Below, in pieces: positions 60,144 through 64,000 of a DNA stretch of 64,000 nt. Numbering within the stretch: position 1 is the first letter of the stretch; the number at the start of each line of letters is the position of its first letter. Below the pieces are notes generated by a model. The model was not told the origin of the DNA and did not search any database. It saw only the letters and a list, made by a program, of their open reading frames with translations. The position numbers and the translations under genes were made by a program. The stretch lies in contig NZ_JACHGQ010000011.1 in assembly GCF_014202395.1 (NCBI RefSeq), positions 1-64,000 of the forward strand. The letters are read 5' to 3'. The DNA comes from Histophilus somni. Lineage in GTDB: Bacteria > Pseudomonadota > Gammaproteobacteria > Enterobacterales > Pasteurellaceae.

Positions 60144-61277
60144 TCATAAAATGTGACGCTGATAATTCAACTTAATGTCTTCGCCAATTTGTGCCAAAGA
60201 TAACAATTGCCACTTTGGTGCATCGGCTAAACGCTTCAAATGTGGCAAATGGCAAAAACCACGAGCTTTATTACCCAGTAATTTCGGTGCCATATAAATA
60301 ATGAGCTCATTCACTAAATTTTCCTCAATAAATGCACCGGCTAAAGTTTCTCCCGCTTCTAACCAAAGACTATTAATCTGACGCGTTGCCAATTCAATCA
60401 ACAAGTTTTCCAAATAAGAATGCTCGTTACTTGGGAATAATTTTATATATTGACAATAATCAGGAAACGCTGACATATCACGCTCTTTATCACCCACCAG
60501 CCAAACGGGAGATTGACATTGAAATAATTTATGACGAGGTGTCACAAGATGCTGACGATCAAGAATAATTCTGACAGGTTGACGCACATCTTCAACTTTA
60601 TAATTTTGTTGTAATTCCGATGGAAATTGCTCCCAACGAAGATTTAACAAGGGATCATCGGCTAACACCGTCTTAGCTGTCGATAAAATTGCAGAAACTT
60701 TAGCCCGCTCTTGCTGTACGTCTTGCCGTGCCTGTTCTCCGCTAATCCATTTACTCTCGCCATTAGCCATAGCAGTTCGACCGTCAAGGCTTATTGCCAT
60801 TTTCAAAATAACAAAAGGTTTCTGTGTTCTCATTCGTGTTAAAAAACCTTTGTTTAATAATTCCGCTTTTTCTTGTAATAATCCTACCGCACTTTCAATA
60901 CCTGCTGCTTGCAACATAGCTAACCCTTTGCCTGCAACTTGCGGATTAGGATCTTTCATTGCCACAATAACGTTGCGAATACCTGCTTCAATTAGTCCTT
61001 TTGCACAAGGAGGCGTTCTTCCGAAATGAGAACAAGGCTCTAAAGTCACATAAGCAGTTGCCCCCTTTGCTCTATCACCGGCATCACGTAATGCCATAAC
61101 TTCCGCATGGGGTTGCCCCGCTTTAAAATGAAAACCTCTCCCAACAATTTCACCATTTTTGACTAAAACACAGCCCACAGCAGGATTAGGTGTTGTGGTA
61201 AATATGCCTTTTTTCGCAAGATCTAAAGCTATCTGCATAAAATATTCGTCTTGAGCTGAAAATGTTGGTTGCATCAC
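60144..61277 (-). CDS. ribD: Bifunctional riboflavin deaminase/reductase RibD
   Basis: Deaminates and then reduces the pyrimidine intermediate of riboflavin synthesis. 377 residues. Deaminase domain with zinc ligands H57, C82 and C91 and catalytic E59 (HAEVMAL, PCSHFGRTPPC); reductase domain ~148-377 with KMAISLDGRTAMANGESKWI. The start is GTG 61277, overlapping the nrdR TAG, or ATG one codon later. The nrdR-ribD pairing is common in gammaproteobacteria. Confidence 0.94.
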   Translation of the reverse strand: MMQPTFSAQDEYFMQIALDLAKKGIFTTTPNPAVGCVLVKNGEIVGRGFHFKAGQPHAEVMALRDAGDRAKGATAYVTLEPCSHFGRTPPCAKGLIEAGIRNVIVAMKDPNPQVAGKGLAMLQAAGIESAVGLLQEKAELLNKGFLTRMRTQKPFVILKMAISLDGRTAMANGESKWISGEQARQDVQQERAKVSAILSTAKTVLADDPLLNLRWEQFPSELQQNYKVEDVRQPVRIILDRQHLVTPRHKLFQCQSPVWLVGDKERDMSAFPDYCQYIKLFPSNEHSYLENLLIELATRQINSLWLEAGETLAGAFIEENLVNELIIYMAPKLLGNKARGFCHLPHLKRLADAPKWQLLSLAQIGEDIKLNYQRHIL

Positions 61278-61726
61278 TAATCCTTTAATTTTTCAATTTC
61301 ATTGGTAAATTGATTAATATCATCAAAACTCAAATAAACCGAGGCAAAACGAATATAAGCAACTTTATCCAATTCTTTCAATTCAGCCATCACTAAACGC
61401 CCAACATCTTGACTTTTCACATCACGCTCACCTGTTGCTCGTAATTGATAAATAATGCGACTAATTGCTTTCTCTACATCATCAGAACTCACAGGTCGTT
61501 TTTCTAAAGCATGTTGAATACCTCGACGCAATTTATCTTCATCAAAAGGTTCACGTGAGCCATCATTTTTGATAATTTTAGGCACAATAACTTCCGCACT
61601 TTCAAAGGTCGTGAACCGCTCATGACAATATCCACATTCTCTACGGCGACGAACCTGATAACCATCAGAAACCAAGCGACTATCAATCACCTTTGTCTCC
61701 TCCATTGCACAAAAAGGACATCGCAT
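61277..61726 (-). CDS. nrdR: Transcriptional repressor NrdR
   Basis: Nucleotide-sensing repressor of ribonucleotide reductase genes. 149 residues: N-terminal zinc ribbon (C3, C6, C31, C34), ATP-cone domain ~49-139 with [19 protein letters not shown], as in all NrdR proteins. First gene of the nrdR-ribD-degS unit and overlapping ribD. Confidence 0.96.
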   Translation of the reverse strand: MRCPFCAMEETKVIDSRLVSDGYQVRRRRECGYCHERFTTFESAEVIVPKIIKNDGSREPFDEDKLRRGIQHALEKRPVSSDDVEKAISRIIYQLRATGERDVKSQDVGRLVMAELKELDKVAYIRFASVYLSFDDINQFTNEIEKLKD

Positions 61727-61872
61727 AAAAAATCCTTAATTAATCAAAAAATAAAGCTTATCTTAGCAAAATAGACGTAACTTGACGATATATTTACATA
61801 TCAGTCAACAACGAAATGAGAGTTCCCTTTTAGATTTAGAATAAATTTTGACATTCATTTTCTTTTAAGCGT

Positions 61873-62202
61873 TTAATGAAAAACATGTTGTACCAAAACC
61901 ATATACAAAACGGTACCGACTGCAATGGATAAAAACATGTTTTTTTGCCAAAAATGCAGTACTAATACTACAATACCAGCAATGAAATCAGGTATACCAC
62001 GATGACCTGTCGTCAGATCAATATTTTTATAGCAATATACTACCAACATACCGAACATTGCTGCCGGTAATACTTTGCCTAAATAGCGAATATATTCCGG
62101 TACAGGGCGATTAGCTGGAAAAATCCAGAAAGGCAACCAGCGAAAAAGCTGTACACCTAAAATTCCCATACCAATAGTGATTAACTGTTCATGAAAAGTC
62201 AC
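61873..62202 (-). CDS. azlD: AzlD/YgaH-family small subunit of amino-acid exporter
   Basis: 109-residue membrane protein with four hydrophobic segments, AzlD family (GMGILGVQLFRWLPFWIF near 12, VLPAAMFGMLVVY near 48). It works with an AzlC-type partner in branched-chain amino-acid (and in E. coli YgaZH, methionine) export. Ten bases after azlC. Confidence 0.85.
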   Translation of the reverse strand: MTFHEQLITIGMGILGVQLFRWLPFWIFPANRPVPEYIRYLGKVLPAAMFGMLVVYCYKNIDLTTGHRGIPDFIAGIVVLVLHFWQKNMFLSIAVGTVLYMVLVQHVFH

Positions 62203-62212
62203 TTATCTCTCC

Positions 62213-62944
62213 CTATCTATCCAATTTAGTCGCCAGTTTTTGCGATAATATTGAACGGCGTAATGTTAAATACAACCAAATGCCAATCAGTGTTGGAATA
62301 AGAAAACCCTCTTTCCCTACCGTTAATAAAGAAATCAATGCGATTCCGAAGCCAAATAATGAACTTTCATGAGATTTTTCTTTTAACCAATTTTCAGCAA
62401 AAATAACTAAAAATAAGGCTGTCATTGCAAATTCAACACCGGCGAGATCAAAAGGCAAAATAGAACCGAATAGCGTACCTAAAGCAGCACCAATGATCCA
62501 ATAGCAATGTAAATATAAACTGACAAAAAAGAAAAACCAGCCTCTATCTATATTATGAGGAATTTTTGCCATATAGTTTAAAGAAAAAGCTTCGTCAACT
62601 AATGTGGCAATCAAATACCACCGTTTTTTACCCAAATCTCCGCTGTATTTCTCCAGCATTGAGATGGCATAAAAAATCTGCCGCCCACTGACCATTAATG
62701 TGATTAATAAAACGTACCAAGGAGAAAAAGTACTAACTAATGCTCCTGCAATAATAAATTCTACCGAACCTGCATAAATTAAGGTTGCCATTAAAATAGG
62801 ATACCAAGTTGCAAATCCTTGCACTTTCATATATACCCCATAGGCTATGCCTAAAAACATGAATCCGGCAAGAATAGGAAAAGAATGAGGCAAGGCTACT
62901 TTTGCCGCATTCCATACGGTTTTTGATTGATTAAGATCTGACAT
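62213..62944 (-). CDS. azlC: AzlC/YgaZ-family large subunit of amino-acid exporter
   Basis: 243 residues, 7-8 membrane segments; AzlC features SFPILAGFMFLGIAYGVYM near 21-39, LIYAGSVEFIIAG near 55, LMVSGRQIFYAISML near 84, and LVDEAFSLNY near 110. Pairs with the AzlD protein downstream. Begins seven bases after the metR stop, so the three genes are probably co-transcribed. Confidence 0.88.
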   Translation of the reverse strand: MSDLNQSKTVWNAAKVALPHSFPILAGFMFLGIAYGVYMKVQGFATWYPILMATLIYAGSVEFIIAGALVSTFSPWYVLLITLMVSGRQIFYAISMLEKYSGDLGKKRWYLIATLVDEAFSLNYMAKIPHNIDRGWFFFFVSLYLHCYWIIGAALGTLFGSILPFDLAGVEFAMTALFLVIFAENWLKEKSHESSLFGFGIALISLLTVGKEGFLIPTLIGIWLYLTLRRSILSQKLATKLDR

Positions 62945-62951
62945 ACAATAA

Positions 62952-63878
62952 CTATTCTAAAATAGACAATCCGGGCAAGGTAGAAAAACGTTGAGATTTA
63001 ATAATCTCATAGAAATCATCAATAAAGGCAACATCATTATCCGTTTCTCGGAAAGCACCATAGAGATCGCTATATAACCCTTCATCAGTAATTTTTCTTG
63101 CCACAACATAGCCTCTATCCAAATAAGGTTTTACTGCCCAAAACGGCAATGTCGCCACACCACGTTTACTTGCTACAAGTTGAATAATAGCAATAGTTAA
63201 TTCACTTGTACGTCGAGAAGGATTGATTCCTTTAGGATGTAAAACTTTACGTAGAAGATCGAGCATATCATCAGGCACAGGGTAAGTTATCAAGGTTTGC
63301 TCAACAAAATCTTCTGCTTGCCAAACCTCTTTCCCCGCCAAAGGATGATCCTTTGCACACAAACCAACCATTTCATAGGAAAACAAGGGCTTATGAATAA
63401 TACCCGGCGTTTCTTCAATTTCTGATACTACCGCCCAATCGGCTCGATGACTCAGCAATAAACCAATAGCATCTGTATGGAATCCAGACACAATATCAAG
63501 TTCAACTAAAGGCCAATGTTGACGAAAATTATCCATGGCAGGCATCAGCCAATCAAAACAAGTATGACATTCTACAGCTATTTTTAACTCGCCCGCCTCT
63601 CCTTGTTTAATTCTCGATAAAGCTCGTTCAGTCTCCATGACCTTAGGCAAAATTTCATTGGCTAATTTGATCAACCGCTCTCCTGCCGCTGTAAACCGCA
63701 AAGGATGACTTTTCCGCTCAAATAAAGGTAATTGATATTGTTCTTCCAATAATTTAATTTGATGCGAAAGTGCCGATTGAGTTAAATAAACTCTCTTTGC
63801 CGCCAAAGAAACACTCCCAGTTTCTTTTAACGCAATGAGCGTTTTTAAATGACGCAATTCAAGAAAAATAGGTTTCAT
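62952..63878 (-). CDS. metR: LysR-type regulator, MetR-like
   Basis: Activator of methionine genes responding to homocysteine. 308 residues from MKPIFLELRHLKTL; a longer reading to 63968 crosses the terminator at 63921-63960 and is rejected. N-terminal winged HTH (GSVSLAAKRVYLTQSALSHQIKLLEE), then KSHPLRFTAAGE and AVECHTCFDWLMPAM, the last matching the ECHSC-WL block of E. coli MetR. The target here may include the downstream azlCD genes. Confidence 0.85.
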   Translation of the reverse strand: MKPIFLELRHLKTLIALKETGSVSLAAKRVYLTQSALSHQIKLLEEQYQLPLFERKSHPLRFTAAGERLIKLANEILPKVMETERALSRIKQGEAGELKIAVECHTCFDWLMPAMDNFRQHWPLVELDIVSGFHTDAIGLLLSHRADWAVVSEIEETPGIIHKPLFSYEMVGLCAKDHPLAGKEVWQAEDFVEQTLITYPVPDDMLDLLRKVLHPKGINPSRRTSELTIAIIQLVASKRGVATLPFWAVKPYLDRGYVVARKITDEGLYSDLYGAFRETDNDVAFIDDFYEIIKSQRFSTLPGLSILE

Positions 63879-63920
63879 GAAGATTTTGATAACAAAAAAA
63901 TAATTTGCCGTATTGTACAG

Positions 63921-63960
63921 CAAAATAAAAGGATCAAAAAGGCTTTCTCCTCTTTGACCC
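63921..63960 (-). terminator. Intrinsic terminator of a gene beyond the right edge
   Basis: On the minus strand GGGTCAAA pairs with TTTGATCC (one G-U), ~14-base loop, followed by TTTTATTTT. It lies just upstream of metR, so it should end a leftward gene located outside the window. Confidence 0.6.
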
Positions 63961-64000
63961 TTAGTCAACTACATCAAGGTAAAACCGATCTTTACCCTCT

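Overview
The window is a stretch of a Pasteurellaceae chromosome, and its gene content points to Histophilus somni (Haemophilus somnus). It is AT-rich, strewn with the Haemophilus-type DNA uptake word AAGTGCGGT / ACCGCACTT, and carries gene neighbourhoods typical of Haemophilus (thiBPQ-bioB, msbA-comEC-dksA-pcnB-folK, znuCB beside an M23 peptidase, nrdR-ribD-degS). The diagnostic item is a giant two-partner-secretion locus, ibpB-ibpA. Its exoprotein carries two Fic domains and a YopT-like cysteine protease domain, the known H. somni virulence factor IbpA. Identification of species and genes is from memory of protein families; no search was run.

Layout. 1-1.9 kb: C-terminal part of a trimeric autotransporter adhesin, cut by the left edge. 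2-6.5 kb (minus): thiBPQ thiamine/TPP importer under a TPP riboswitch, with bioB as the last gene. 6.8-20.5 kb (minus): ibpB and ibpA. 20.8-22.8 kb: a YuiF-type permease and priC. 22.9-25.3 kb: an ECF sigma factor with a tiny zinc-type anti-sigma protein, divergent from msrPQ (periplasmic methionine sulfoxide repair). 25.3-27.3 kb: an unusual NRAMP-family transporter and a four-tRNA operon (Met, Leu, Gln, Gln). 27.4-33.9 kb (minus): rlmL, msbA, comEC. 34-36.8 kb: dksA, pcnB (apparently with an AUU start), folK. 36.9-38.8 kb (minus): nagB-nagA with a CRP-like site. 39-41.4 kb (minus): moaACDE behind a molybdenum-cofactor riboswitch. 41.5-46.6 kb: purR, cysB, grxD, ompA, mepM. 46.8-48.4 kb: znuC-znuB. 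48.5-51.8 kb (minus): an AGCS Na+/alanine symporter, nagK, pgpB. 51.9-59 kb: ribA, a ydiJ-like dehydrogenase, a YdiI-type thioesterase, an HdeD-like membrane protein, hemH, and an orphan potD. 59-64 kb (minus): degS, ribD, nrdR, azlD, azlC, metR.

How the genes connect. MsrP needs molybdopterin made by the moa operon 15 kb away. The sigma/anti-sigma pair lies head-to-head with msrPQ, as expected for oxidative control of methionine repair. nagA, nagB and nagK together turn N-acetylglucosamine into fructose-6-phosphate. ribA and ribD both feed riboflavin synthesis. IbpB should export IbpA, whose tyrosine-motif array, Fic (AMPylation) domains and protease domain face the host cell. Many genes are closed by short hairpin terminators, at least two of them built from head-to-head uptake sequences.

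No insertion sequence, prophage, integrase or CRISPR array was seen. The least ordinary elements are the IbpA tyrosine-motif array and its Fic duplication, the unannotated-size anti-sigma gene beside msrPQ, the AUU start of pcnB, and the palindrome on the ibpB promoter.
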